Notes: generated by a model from the sequence alone, not told the origin. Positions 23,755 to 35,666 are shown, counted from the first letter of the stretch. The stretch is DNA of 64,000 bases from Notolepis coatsorum (GCA_963971535.1 OZ020598.1:98577674-98641673); one strand, 5' to 3'. A program made the numbers and translations.

Positions 23755-23870
23755 CTGCTGCAGTCAGGCAAGCACCTCTGCATACATACAGCAAGAACAG
23801 AGAGACTTAGAGTCAGCTTCTTCCCCCAGGCCATCAGAACACTGAACACTGATCTCTCCACACACAAGCA
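23755..23870 (+). mobile_element. LINE RT C-terminal scrap
   Basis: Encodes TARTERLRVSFFPQAIRTLN followed by TD, the common C-terminal tail of fish LINE RT proteins. About 35 codons, no further LINE sequence. Adjoins the 8-bp TSD of the hAT MITE and precedes the transposon gene. Confidence 0.55.
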
Positions 23871-23879
23871 CAGAGCGAT

Positions 23880-25760
23880 GAACACACACAAATCCATGCT
23901 GGAAGCTCTAGAGAGACTCCTCTATGACAAGTATCTGGAAACTCATGAACCACTCTCTGCAGAATGGACTGCATTTTTGGAAAATCTCACTCTGAATTAA
24001 TTAATCTACTCGCTGAAGTGCTCTCATCAGAAGATGTATCTCAGCACATGGCAGAATATCATGCATTCAGAGAAGCCGTGAGAAATGGGGAGCTGGGAGA
24101 AACTGGATAGTTTTGGATGGAATACATGGACTGCACCTGGCTCGTCCTGTCAATGAATAAGGCAATCAAAATCAATGACTATGAAGGATACAAAGCCACC
24201 CTAAACAACATGCCAGACCTTTTCTTCTGCTCAGACCAGCAGAACTATGCTAGATTCCTCACATACATGGGATACTATCTTGAACACATTGAGGAAACAC
24301 ATCCAGGATCTGAGAAACGTTTGCGTGCTGGAGCAATCAGTGTATCCAGATCACATATCCCAGCCAACCGCTGCCACACTGACAAAACAATAGAAGACAC
24401 TGCTATGAAATGGCTTAAGTCAAACTCAGGGTCTGGAACATATTCTGCAGGGATCTGTGGAATCACCAGTAACTATGAAGCCAGCCAACGTCATATCCTG
24501 ACTGCCCATGCCAAAGGAGAGTATGTAGAAGAGATGTGGAAAATGACAAGCGACAGAGGTGAACATACAGAGAAGCAGCAACGTGATCTAAAACCACGTG
24601 AAATCACTCTGTCTGAGAAGCAAGTCCAGCAAACAGTTGAAGCATTTCAGAGTTTTATCAACCCATTTCAGCTTGATACTTCTCAGCCCTTGACAAGTTT
24701 GACTTCAGGAGCAGCTATGCCAGAAGAGGTGCGCAATGATGTGAATGCCCTGAAAAATGGCAAAACTCAAAAAGAGAAGTTCATCTGTGATCGACTTCAG
24801 ACAAAAAAAAAGTCCTTTTCTTTGAACCTATCAAGAGGAACAGATTCAAGACAATGTCATCTACCACACCTAAAAGGAAGCTTGTGGCATCAAACCAGAA
24901 AGTGATCCAGTACAAGGCCACAAGTGGGTTCATCTTTCAGATCTTGTCACAAATAAGCATCTCTGACCTAATGACCTATCCCTTGACTCTGATGCCATAC
25001 TCCATCTCAACAATCGATTGTTTTTTTCCGCAAAAACCAACAAAGCAAACGGAATGAACTACATGATCAAATATGCTGAGAATGCCCAAGCCAATGTGCT
25101 CTCATTCAAGATGGAAACTCCTCATTCTACATGCGTGATGTGCCACGAACAATGAAGAATATATCAGAGCCCACCTTCAAAAGTCTACCGGCTGCAGCTG
25201 AAACAGTATTCAGTACAGACACTTACCTTGACCGTCTTCATTCACAAATCAGCTGAGATGGATCACAGAGGTTGTGGTGAATGTTTTATGGTGAAGGGGC
25301 TAAATGTTAATCGGCCCACTGATTGGAATGGTTTTCTCACAAATGATGAAACAAGAAGGCCCTCATTCATTTACTTCTGGATCACTGGAGCTCTGAAGAT
25401 ATGATGAAAGACATCCTCTGAAGGCCTGTTATTTTCGTAGAGGCTGGTCAAGCATGCACTGCTGGAGTGATGTCTAAAGAGCTTCTACCTGAGATCTGTT
25501 CAAAACATGAAGAAACGGATGTGAGGGTAATCATTTACATGCAGTATATCCAAACCAAAAGCCCTCACATCACAACAGTCAGAGCAAAATACTGACATTT
25601 TCTTTATCCTCCTGTATTATGCCAAGTCATCAACTGTCAACATCCTCTTCAATCGGGCTACCAACTTGAAGTCGTGGACTTTTGGATTATCGAAGCGTTT
25701 GGGATTGCAACAAGAAGATTTTGGATCTGTTTACCGCGCACAGGACCTACCAAAATGAAC
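23880..25760 (+). pseudogene. Transposon-borne multicopy gene, N-terminal and central part
   Basis: A broken frame starts near MLEALERLLYDKYLETHEPL, has stops at about 23997 and 24108, and then runs openly from 24117 to 24905. Key words: NNMPDLFFCSDQQNYARFLT, SRSHIPANRCHTDKTIEDTA, GICGITSNYEASQRHILTAH, then FINPFQLDTSQPLTSLTSGA, YKATSGFIFQIL and RGCGECFMVKGLNVNRPTDW. This order matches a large family of uncharacterised proteins found in many copies in fish and invertebrate genomes; its activity is not known to me. Several frameshifts follow 24905. Its place between inverted repeats supports a transposon origin for the family. Confidence 0.7.
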
Positions 25761-26395
25761 TGATTAAGACACTTGGACACTTGGACTAATGCATTCAGTC
25801 ATTTGGACGGAGTTGTTAAAACTCACTCCACTCAAACCAATAGAGTTATAATTCACTCTACTCAAAATCAAATTTAAATCGATGTGACTGGGGAAATGTT
25901 GCCAGTCAGTCAGCCAAAACAAATTCCTGGACGACAAATTCCTCGACGACTCCAAGGTCGAACTGAGAGCTGCTGGAGTCGAAGGCCCTCTTGGAGATAA
26001 GAGTGGCATGCGGCACCCCCAGCCCCCTCCCCCCCACCTACGTGTATGGCCCAGCGCCTCACGTTGGTGATGGCAGCTAACTCGTATGCGTGCTGGAGGG
26101 GGGAGCCAAGGCTGTCTCGTCAACCAGCCCCCCCCCCCCCCCCCGGGTGCTCCACGCCAAACATGGCAGCGGTAATACGCATACGTCTGTCTCAAAGAGT
26201 CCTGCATGTATAACAAATGCGCATGTTGGTGAATTTATGACTGTGTGCCATTATTACTATCAATGTAATAATTGTGGAATATTACTATAATGAGCTGTAT
26301 GTGTATGAACCAAGCATCCTTTGTGAAGCACTTTGGTTGACAAGTGTCATGTTTAAATGTGCTATATAAATCAATTTGATTGATTGCATGCATTC
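25761..26395. mobile_element. ~0.6-kb insertion splitting the transposon gene
   Basis: Family-like coding sequence stops near 25740 and resumes with HAFIGADCTSAFKGKGKV at about 26385. Between them is non-coding sequence with C runs (26027, 26131) and an end reading GTGCTATATAAATCAATTTG then ATTGATTG, a typical fish retroposon tail. No clear target duplication. An intron is the alternative, but good splice sites are not evident. Confidence 0.5.
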
Positions 26396-26960
26396 ATTGG
26401 TGCTGACTGCACATCAGCATTCAAAGGCAAAGGGAAGGTGCGACCGATGAAGATTCTGAATCAGAAAAGTTTATCCAGATCTTTGCTGAAGTGGGGAACT
26501 CTTGGGAGCTTGATGAGTGGATTCTCAGTGATGTTGAAGAGTTCACTTGTCGCCTCTATGGTTTCAGTCGTCGAATCAAGAAGGTTGATGAGGCAAGAGA
26601 GATTAAAGTCAAGATCTGTGGCTCAAGCCTTGTGCTTCTGTTGACCTCTCCACCTTCCCACCTTGCAAGAGGGTCCTCTTACAGTACATGAGAAGAGTCA
26701 ACTTCCAGGCATGTGTCTGGAAGAGGGCTCATGAGCACTACCCGGAGATCCCATCCCCTCTCGACCATGGATTTCACATTAACACGGAGACTGGTAAGCT
26801 AGAACCACTGTGGTGTGAGGGTGACGACGTCATCCCCAAAGCCCTCGTCGATGTCTTGGCAGAAGAAGAAACAGATGAAGATGACTTAGCAGATGAAATC
26901 CATACAAATATGGATGATGATGAGGAGGATGAGGAGGAGGAGGAGGAAAATGATGATTAA
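26396..26960 (+). pseudogene. Transposon-borne multicopy gene, C-terminal part
   Basis: Continues the family order across frame changes: CTSAFKGKGKVRP, NSWELDEWILSDVEEFTCRL (shifted frame), FPPCKRVLLQYMRRVNFQAC and VWKRAHEHYPEIPSPLDHGF, WCEGDDVIPKALVDVL, ending in an acidic D/E-rich tail and a TAA. The last 90 codons are intact. The 'VNYQxxxWKRAxxxxPxIPxP' pattern is the family's C-terminal signature. Confidence 0.7.
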
Positions 26961-27254
26961 AATTATCATCATAGTTTTATAGTCAGCGAATGGATCACAG
27001 CAAATAGAGTAAGCAGCAAAAGGGGTCTAAGAACCAAAGAAATGTATTCTATTTTTAGTTTGAGCTGTATTTTATTTTCTCCATTTGGCTGTATAGAATA
27101 TCTATCTACAGTTTTGTCATGTTGATTCCATTTACTTCTTGATAACAGACTGCACACTAGTCATTTTGTTCATTGTGTTGCCTGGACTTTGTTCAATACA
27201 TTTCATATTTGGTTACCGGGTTTTCTGTGACTGAACCCTCCTTTGCTCAATCTG

Positions 27255-27966
27255 TTTTATGTTGCACTGTGATACCCCGGTCCACCAGGGGGTGTAACAT
27301 TGTTCACTTTTCATGTAATTAACTCCAGATAGTATAGCATTACATTACTTAAGTCTCAACTCTTGTTTAATATATTTTTTAGATATAAAAAAAAAAAGAA
27401 GAAATATGTTCTATTTTCTCGATTTGAGGTACAACGGAGAACCTTGGTCATAGCAGGTGTAATATTCTAGATATAAAGGTCATCTTGGACTTAAATTGAA
27501 GCTTATAAATGTGGGAAGCTTTTATATCCATGTGAAGCAGCAACATGTATAATAAAATACTTGAAAATTATCACTTTTGATGACAATTTGTCAGGCGGAC
27601 AGACGTATTTTTTTGTCTTTTGGGGTATTCTGAGAGTGATATTTGACAATAGAAAGGTAGTAAGCCCCAGAGTATTATTCTGATACTTATTCTGATACTT
27701 TCCCCCTATGTGTCAGGATACACCTTGCAAAGTTTCAGACTTATTTGACCATTTATGCAGTTGCAGTACCCTCATATTTGCAATTACATAATTTCACCAG
27801 AAGCTTTTCCCAAAAAGAGGGTTTTTTGGCCCCTGAGGCCAAACAGGGATGATTTGGGGGTGGTCATTATCAACTCGTGATGGCCCAAGGTATGGGATAA
27901 CAGGAAATAATAATGAAAAAAAGGTAGCAAAAAACATCCTGAGGGGTGGACCTGGCTCCCGGCCTC
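27255..27966 (-). repeat. Right ~712-bp terminal inverted repeat
   Basis: Reads TTTTATGTTGCACTGTGATA inward and GGTGGACCTGGCTCCCGGCC at the outer end, mirroring 21386-22089. Confidence 0.85.
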
Positions 27967-28030
27967 CTGACACTGGCCCTGCTATTTCCACAAGAGGGAG
28001 CAGTTGATTATAGCCCTGCAATACATGTTT
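27967..28030 (+). pseudogene. HECT-like exon, part right of transposon
   Basis: Starts with the duplicated CTG and encodes LLFPQEGAVDYSPAIH, the expected continuation of LSQRP at 21385 (family pattern 'xRPDxxPLLFPxExxxxYxP'), with one frame change. This directly shows the exon was split. Confidence 0.65.
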
Positions 28031-28186
28031 CCAATTTAATCTTTTTGTATACAATATATATACATATATTCATGTCATGTAATATTTTTTTATCCAAGCC
28101 TTTCTTTAATGCTATTATATGGCAGAGGTTTCATATCTTTATCCAGTATCAGTAACCACCATGTTATTTTATGTCTGTCAATGTAG

Positions 28187-28264
28187 GTCATTTGATGACG
28201 ACTGACTGTTCAGTTGACACAAAATGCCGCGTATCAGGATATCTTCGCCGCTTTATTGAAAATG
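28187..28264 (+). pseudogene. HECT-like gene exon
   Basis: Acceptor AATGTAG, donor AATG|GTATG. Encodes DDDxDCSVDTKCRVSGYLRR-type sequence (visible: CSVDTKCRVSGYLRRFIEN), matching the family's 'CSxExKxRxxGYLRxFI' exon. Open. Confidence 0.65.
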
Positions 28265-28598
28265 GTATGTTTACAGTTGGAAATAATGCCAACATGCTAT
28301 TGAAGTAAATTATAATGATATTAAGTATAAGACCTGATATGTTACATTCCTGAACTTACAAACCTGTGTGCGCTCCACGTTTGGATATGCTTTCTACTAC
28401 ACTCCGACACAACTGTCCCACACATGCAGGTGTGCAAAGACACTAAAGTAAAACAAAAAAAGCTACTTTACAACTATTTCTACATTACAGATAACATGTG
28501 TTGCTTTAATTGACTACTACAAATTATTTGAATTTCCTAACTTACTATTTTTAATTGTAGCACCCATTCATTTAAACAACTTTTGGCTAATCCACAGC

Positions 28599-28790
28599 AT
28601 CACCTGATGTAATGACGAATCTGGTGAAAGATCGGGTGGGAGATTCTGCCAAAGAATAAGCTGTCCATTGAGGTAATCAACGGCAGCTGGCTTGTATTGG
28701 CACTTGCCAAACAGGATTTGGTCTTGTGTAATGTGTACACACAAGTACAATTAGTTACTGCACACTACATCACCCCTGAGTGGAACATGG
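28599..28790 (+). pseudogene. HECT-like gene last exon, decayed C-lobe
   Basis: Acceptor TCCACAG. Starts SPDVMTNLVK, shifts frame, then WEILPKNKLSIEVINGSW and VTAHYITPEW, corresponding to the family's 'FWxGWExLP...LPxHY' C-lobe. The stretch that should hold the catalytic cysteine can only be read by changing frame (CIGTCQT), so the active site is broken or unrecognisable. Confidence 0.5.
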
Positions 28791-28954
28791 AAAGCCAAAC
28801 TTTCCCCCACTGTATCGAAAACCCGTACCGAACCGTGACTTAAAAATCGAGTTCTTTTACCTGTTGGTAAAGTAAAAAGAGTGTTGACCTTGATGTTTAT
28901 CGTTGTCTTTCGACCATATTGTTTGTTACTTTGAAAGTAACAGAGTGTTGACGT

Positions 28955-29912
28955 TTAACACTTTGATTGCCTAAGGCTAAATTCATGATATACCATCCGT
29001 TGCCAGCTCTATTTAACATGGAGAAGTTCCCCTTCTTTGCAGGGCTATAACATTTTAAATTCTATTGCTAGATTGCCATTATTAGGGCCCATTCAAGGTC
29101 CTATATGTATTGTTCATTGTGTAGCAACGTTAAACTTTTTCATTCACATATTCATAGTAAAATATGGTCTAAAGTATAAGTATGTTTTCATCTCTTTCTG
29201 CAGCTTTCTCCAGAACGTGATTTATAGCCCCAAATGCATTATATTGATGATGAAATACAGTTTGATAGCGATCGGTGCCAGATGAAAAATTTCAAATGGA
29301 CGTGCTTCTAGGAGTTTCTACGTATCATCTGATGATGACCGGATGGGCGGGGGATCGTTTATAATTCCGTGGGCAACGTTATACCATTCATCTAATGTGG
29401 GTCAAATGTTCATCATAGCAGTTAGTATCGAACACGGTAATAATAAATGCTAAAACTCACCCCAGTCTCCGCGGGCCGTTGGGCGATCAGCGTGGAGAAG
29501 ACAGTTTTCAATTATGGGATGTCGAAATACCGGATCTATTTCCAGGTTGTATAATAGTATATACGTCCAAATCATGTTGTTTATCGAGTTATTGGCAACG
29601 GATCGCTATGTATTGTGTCGAGATCGAGTCCCGGGACCTATAGAGAGTGCCCGGAAGTAATATGGACGATCACCACTTCATCCACATGACTTCCTGTTTG
29701 GCGCTTCTGCCGATCGGCCACCAGATGGCGCTCTTGAACCGCTAGAGGGTTGAGAGGAGGCCAGCACTGTGTCTCAGGGCTGCGGAGGAAAAATATGATT
29801 TCGATCACAGAATTTTGAAATATTGATATTAAAGACGAGTTAGGGCGTCCGCGGCAACTTTAGCATGGCTAGGAAAGACGCCTAAACACGTTTTCGGCAC
29901 TTAAAGTGTTAA
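28955..29912 (-). mobile_element. TTAA-type MITE, family C, inverted copy
   Basis: 958 bp bounded by TTAACACTTTGATTGCC and GGCACTTAAAGTGTTAA. Mirror of 13696 and 20035. The conserved 82-codon family C frame is intact on the plus strand (29037-29285, starting MQGYNILNSIA). Confidence 0.8.
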
Positions 29913-30072
29913 TAAATGTTTATCGTTAATTTACTGTATTTTTATGGCATTTATACTTAAAGTAGAAAAACCAAAGTAATCTGTAAAATAGTGAATTTCC
30001 CGTGAAAAAACATAATTTCTTTTTACAATGTGGGGATGATGGGTGTCTCACCTTATAGTGTATATATATATA

Positions 30073-30180
30073 GAGGTGGGCATAGATTAATTTTTTTAAT
30101 CTAGATTAATCTATCTGCAATCCTGGATTTAATCTAGATTAAAATGGCCCAAAAAAGAAAAAAAAACCTGCCGAAGGCAT
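30073..30180 (+). mobile_element. hAT-like element end
   Basis: Starts AGAGGTGGGCATAGATTAAT and carries repeated AATCTAGATTAA words, a familiar 5' end of fish hAT elements. I find no matching right end, so only a fragment is called. Confidence 0.4.
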
Positions 30181-31780
30181 TCAAAACATGTGTGTTCTAC
30201 CCAAATAATGACCAGAAGTAAGTCCTTACTTTTTCTTTCCTCCTTATGTTTCTCAGGCCAGGTGGCCCATTACACCATGAGCCCATCTCCCGTTTCCAAA
30301 ATGCATTACAGACTGTTTGAAAAAGCTGTTTTTCTATGATAATTGGTAATGAAATATCACAATAATGTTCAATAAGATGTACTTGTGTTTAATAAGTTGT
30401 TTTATTCAGAAGTTAACACAAATAAATAATATTACCAGTACAGTACAGTATCTAGCACTCTCAGGAGCAAAACAGAAAGAATCATTTCAAACTTGAACTA
30501 TGTGACATGGCTTGAATCAACTGCTCCAGTGGAGTTGCTCAGTGGCCAATGGTGTCAACTGTGGTTGTACTGGGCAGCTCCCAGGTGTGAATGGAACTGT
30601 GTGAATGTGAAGCAGGGCGTTCCTGAAAAAGAGCATCTGTGATACATGCATTCGTTTCAACGCGGAAATAAAGACACTGGCGCGTGTTCTGTATGACCCC
30701 CGTAATTCATTATAGTTCATTGTAAAATAGCGACAGTAGTGTAATTATAACGGGCTCACACGCGAACAAGAGGTTGGCCTGCTTGTTTGGCACGGGGGGG
30801 CAGACGCAGAACACCAACCTCCAAACGCGATTAAATATTGTTTCAAATAAAAAGTGAATTATTTTGTGTCATGTTTCCAAATAAGATTGGTCACGAAATG
30901 CTTTCTACTTCAATTTGTTGGTTAGAATAGATGACCTCCGTTGAAACTTCACTGAGACTAACAGTCTATTTGTGAGCTCCCGCACAGATGTGATAATAAT
31001 AATGATAATAGCTTCATTTTATATAGCGCCTTTCAAGAGACCCAAGGTCGCTTTACATAGATAGGGGGGGGGGGGGGATAACAAAGTAACAAACATAGTG
31101 GACAGACACAACATATAAATATGATGATGGAATTCATTCAAGTCCTCTCCACCCTCGGGTCTTTGCCACCGGCACGGTCCATCGTGATATTGGAGATGGA
31201 TCGAGCAATAGACTGTTACTGTAGCTGTCAAAGCTCCATCACAAATGCAGTTATGTGAATAGAAAGGGATTCCACTCAGTCAATGTTGCGATGCGCATTT
31301 GCCTGATACATGTTGTTGCTGCATGCCGGGAGGAAAGGCATGCTGCATGTTTTCAATTCATTAAATAAAACGGATACTTTTTGCAAGGGTTTACTGACTG
31401 TCATACAAATAATCAACCAACTATATACTGTAACTTTTCAGTGCACGTTCTTATTTACATTGTGAGTTCCCGCAGTGACCCGCACACAGACATGATGGAA
31501 TTCAAGTTCAAGTTTGTATTGATCACATATAGGCAGGCTACACATGGCGTGAGATTCATTGTTCTTGTATATGCTCTCGTATTATTGTTTATATAGGCTA
31601 CCCAATACTGACATCAAAATAGATTGTATGCCTCTAGAAATCATATGCAGCAGGTAGAAGATTGACGGAAAATCCGTCGCGATTTGGAATAAAATTGAGG
31701 AGAACTTTAATCCCTGGGTATTAATCAAACAAAACGGAAAAAGGCAGTCATATTCCAGCACGGTCACAGTTTTATGGCAA
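30181..31780. other. No recognised gene; one short dispersed repeat
   Basis: At 31005-31075 the sequence TAATAGCTTCATTTTATATA then GCGCCTTTCAAGAGACCCAAGG is a common fish dispersed repeat next to a 15-base G run. Other short frames are not recognisable. Confidence 0.4.
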
Positions 31781-32534
31781 TCAGCGCGATATAAAAAATT
31801 ACAACTAGACGTACTTCTAGAAGTTACTACACGTCATCTGATGTTGACCGGATGGGCTAGGGGCCGTTTATAATTCCGTGGGCAGCGTTATACCAATCAT
31901 CTAATGTGGGTCAAATGTTGATAATAGCAGTTAGTATCGAAGACGGTAACGTTACACGCTGAAACTCACCCCAGTCTCCGCGCGCCGTTGGGCGATCATC
32001 GTAGAGTTGAAATCTTATCATTATGGGATGTAAATTTACCCGGTCCATCTCCAGCTTGTATAATGGTATATACGTCCAAATCATGTTGTTTATCGAGTTA
32101 TTGGCAATCGATCACTGTGTAGCGTGACGAGCTAGAATGCCGGGACCTATAGCGAGTGCCCGGAAGTAATACGGCCGTCCAGCACAACCTCTATGTACCT
32201 TTTATATCGCGCTGATTGCCATAAAACTGTATTGCATCATCAATATAATGTATTTGGGGCTATAGATCACGTTCTGGAGAAAGCTGCAGAAAGAGATGAA
32301 AACATACTTATACATTAGACCATACTTCACTATGAATATGTGAATGAAAAAGTTTAACGTTGCTACACAATGAACAATACATATAGGACTTTGAATGGGC
32401 CCTAATAATGGCAATGTAGCAATAGAATTTAAAAAGTTATAGCCCTGCAAAGAAGGGGACTTTCTCTATAGACAAATAGAGCCGGCAACCTACGGTTGAT
32501 AATGAATTTAACCCATGGCAGCCAAAGTGTTAAA
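31765..32534. mobile_element. Family C MITE rearranged into a foldback
   Basis: Bases 31764-31795 (ACAGTTTTATGGCAATCAGC then GCGATATAAAA) are inverted at 32198-32230, enclosing about 400 bp of the MITE's left half in the opposite orientation to its right half. The right end is intact (CAAAGTGTTAA, TTAA 32531-32534) and keeps the 82-codon frame 32202-32450 on the minus strand. Confidence 0.7.
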
Positions 32535-33180
32535 CTGGATATAAGCTGGTTGGCAACAATTTTTTCTAAAATCTTGGACATAAATGATAATTTGGAGATG
32601 GGCCGATAGTTACTTGGTAACGAGGCGTCCAGACTTCGCTTTTTTAAAAGCGGCTGAACGATTGCCTGTTTGAAGTAGGCGGGGACCTGACCAGAGACCA
32701 AAGAGAGATTTATGATGGAAAGCAGACTGGGACCAATAGTGCTGAAAACTTCCTTTAGTAGAGAGGTTGGGATGGTGTCTAATGGGCTAGAGGAGGTTTT
32801 TGTGCTTCTCACTAGCTCTGTTAGGTCGTTGAGGGAAATGGGTGAGAAGGAATTCAGAGTAGACTGACTGTTGGGAGATAACGGTTGGATTGAGGTGGAG
32901 GGTGTAATACCTGCCCTGACATTTGCAACCTTATTTACAAAAAATAGGAGAAAATCATGACAGTCCTTATCAGATAAAACAGGTGTGACAGGGGTTTGTG
33001 GACTGACAATGATATTAATGGTGTCGAATAGGACTTTGGGGTTTAGTTTGCTAGATGAGATTAAGTTTGTGAAATAGGCAGCTCTCGCATCCTTAACCAT
33101 ACTGTTAAAATCAATTAAAAGTTGCTTAAAATGAAGACCTAACCTCTCTTTCTCAGTCATCAGATAGAACATGCTCACAA
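32535..33180 (-). mobile_element. LINE RT fragment (L2/CR1-like)
   Basis: Minus-strand frame open for over 200 codons: AYFTNLISSSKLNPKVLFDT, SPLDTIPTSLLKEVFSTIGP, LVSGQVPAYFKQAIVQPLLK, SNYRPISKLSFMSKILEKIV then ANQL. This is the N-terminal finger/palm entry of an L2/CR1-type RT ('NYRPISxLxFxSKxLEKxVxxQL'). It is cut at ANQL by the family C MITE at its TTAA and is joined upstream, without a stop, to an integrase-gene exon (33185-33360). Confidence 0.75.
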
Positions 33181-33184
33181 AATT

Positions 33185-33360
33185 GAACAGCAGCAATGTA
33201 GATATCACAGCCAAAGGACTGGGATGCAGCTCGTGGGTCAACAGCTTCTCTTTAGCCATTTGTCCATCAGTCAGTGGGCTCTCTGTGTTTGGGACAATGA
33301 TACTAGAGTGGCCATCAGGAGCAAATCCACTGTTCTCCCACTCAATCTGAGGAATATCCA
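33185..33360 (-). pseudogene. Integrase-core gene, C-terminal exon
   Basis: Acceptor GTTTTTAG on the minus strand, then GVDIPQIEWENSGFAPDGHS and SPLTDGQMAKEKLLTHELHP, in phase with ...DSDNMG|G of the exon at 33947. The frame then runs without a stop into the LINE fragment, so the original end is lost or unclear. Confidence 0.55.
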
Positions 33361-33946
33361 CACCCTAAAAACAACAGAAATAGAAAGCCTTATTTATTTG
33401 TAGTATTAATTATCTTGATAGACAGCAGCAGTAAGGTGGGCACTTATGGCTTTTGAAATCTGTATGCTCCTACTCATTTATCTTTCTGTTTTCACATACT
33501 GTAACTCATTTTCTAGGACTATAAGCCCTAAACCACTGCCCATGTTGTTTAGCAAATAAATGTTCATGGCTCTTATTCTGACCTACACTTTTGTAATTCA
33601 CTCAGCATATGAATTGTTCCCACATGTAAGAGAAATTACATTTTCTCATCAGGAAACCTTTCTTATGCATTTGACACATCCCAACGTGTGCCATACAGTA
33701 TAACTATGCTATAGTTAAAATATTTTCACCAATTTACCTTGCTGTCAGATAGCCCTTTCTGGTGGGGAACAGGCTTTATAGCCACCTATGCTCTCTTAAA
33801 AGGGTGCTCTGGGATGAAAATACAGGGGAAGTTCAATGGAGTCTGGTAGGTGTTTGCAAGAGCATGGATAGCGGTTTCATTTTTTGAGTGGCTGAGGGAT
33901 CAATACTATTGAAAGCATTGAAGTTGTAAAAATTGGACAAAATTAC

Positions 33947-34076
33947 CTCCCATGTTATCAGAATCTGGAATTGGGTGATGGATTCGTCCCAGCTCCAACA
34001 GCTGATTTGGGGTCATATGGCCTTCTGTTCTTATAGGATGATTTGTCCAGCCACTGCGGAATGTGTCCAGGTCATC
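33947..34076 (-). pseudogene. Integrase-core gene exon, part beyond the inserted block
   Basis: Encodes DDLDTFRSGWTNHPIRTEGH then MTPNQLLELGRIHHPIPDSD and ends G|GTAATT. This is the family's 'LxxFxxGWxxHPLRTExxxTPxQLW' C-terminal signature. Its upstream end abuts the 3' untranslated end of the NSF copy (GACGGAGGGGGACG | ATGACC), where the original IERLW part should have been. Confidence 0.7.
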
Positions 34077-35252
<1,176 letters not shown>

Positions 35253-35474
35253 ATATATACATATACAGCCTATCCATCAAGTGCACAGATAAGTGATGTT
35301 ACTGAAGCGCTTGTCACGAAATATCCTTGTCTCAAGGAGAACCCCTTCTCGGGTTACTATGGCTGGCAACGAAGCATCGAATACAAGATGGCAAATTATC
35401 GCACCAAGCTCAGAGGATTTGGTGTTCCTGAGGTGATGTGCAATGCACCTGAGGTGATGTGCAATGCACTGATT
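35253..35474 (+). pseudogene. SAMD3-like internal exon fragment
   Basis: Plus-strand frame [20 protein letters not shown] then PCLKENPFSGYYGWQRSIEY and KMANYRTKLRGFGVPEVMCN matches the conserved central segment of fish SAMD3-like proteins. A 21-bp tandem duplication (35430-35471) repeats PEVMCNA. It abuts the NSF 5' end at CATATATACATATACAGCC and, at its 3' end, the first-exon piece in the opposite orientation. Confidence 0.75.
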
Positions 35475-35550
35475 CCCAATGGAAGGACCAACTTCTCGAT
35501 CCGATCATCCATCACTACTCGGAGCTTCGCCTCCATCTTTCCCAGCCTGT
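35475..35550 (-). pseudogene. SAMD3-like first-exon fragment
   Basis: On the minus strand, ATG at 35536 opens MEAKLRVVMDDRIEKLVLPL then GI, the N terminus of SAMD3-like proteins (start of a PB1-like fold), preceded by an acceptor-like TTAACAG. It meets the internal exon head-to-head at ATTCCCAATGG. Confidence 0.7.
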
Positions 35551-35666
35551 TAAGAATGTAAATAGACAAAAGTACAATAGCATCATAAGTATTTTATAGA
35601 TGTTATCATTATGATAGTCATGAAATTGCACAAAAAAAAAGTGTTAACATAATGTATTCCAATTAC

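Larger units (their letters stand above)
21386..27966. mobile_element. 6.6-kb transposon with ~0.7-kb terminal inverted repeats
   Basis: Bases 21386-22089 and 27255-27966 are inverted copies of each other, starting GGCCGGGAGCCAGGTCCACC at the outer end and ending near CTTTATGTTGCACTG(TG). The element interrupts the HECT-like exon, and CTG occurs at both junctions (21383-21385 and 27967-27969), a candidate 3-bp target duplication. The only internal gene is the multicopy-family gene at about 23880-26960, plus later insertions (hAT MITE 22753-23729, LINE scrap 23755). No known transposase core is recognised. The arms have diverged by scattered substitutions and short indels, so the insertion is not very recent. 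Confidence 0.8.
9746..28790 (+). pseudogene. G2E3/HECT-like multi-exon gene (decayed)
   Basis: At least eleven plus-strand exon-like blocks with GT/AG borders and matching phases spell a member of the multicopy fish family annotated as G2/M-phase E3-ligase-like: an N-terminal region (KAKGKRRF, then VTFYLLPKAYEKTP), a central part with CxxC-type zinc motifs (CQKCGAAVPLQLLTDHI, PCPMCMDAASC), and a HECT-type C-terminal region (GEGVSRFFFSTCMDKL, SPAFVHVLLGG, CRVSGYLRRFIE). HECT ligases pass ubiquitin from E2 through a C-lobe cysteine. Here a TGA at 16725-16727, a one-base loss near 19655, a TGA at 21198-21200, a 6.6-kb transposon in an exon and a frame-broken C-lobe make a functional ligase unlikely. 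Intron sizes are inflated by mobile elements. Confidence 0.75.

Noticed and set aside
32429..33361. 310-codon minus frame as one protein
   Set aside because: It is a chance fusion: an integrase-gene exon, a LINE RT fragment and the end of a MITE in one frame.
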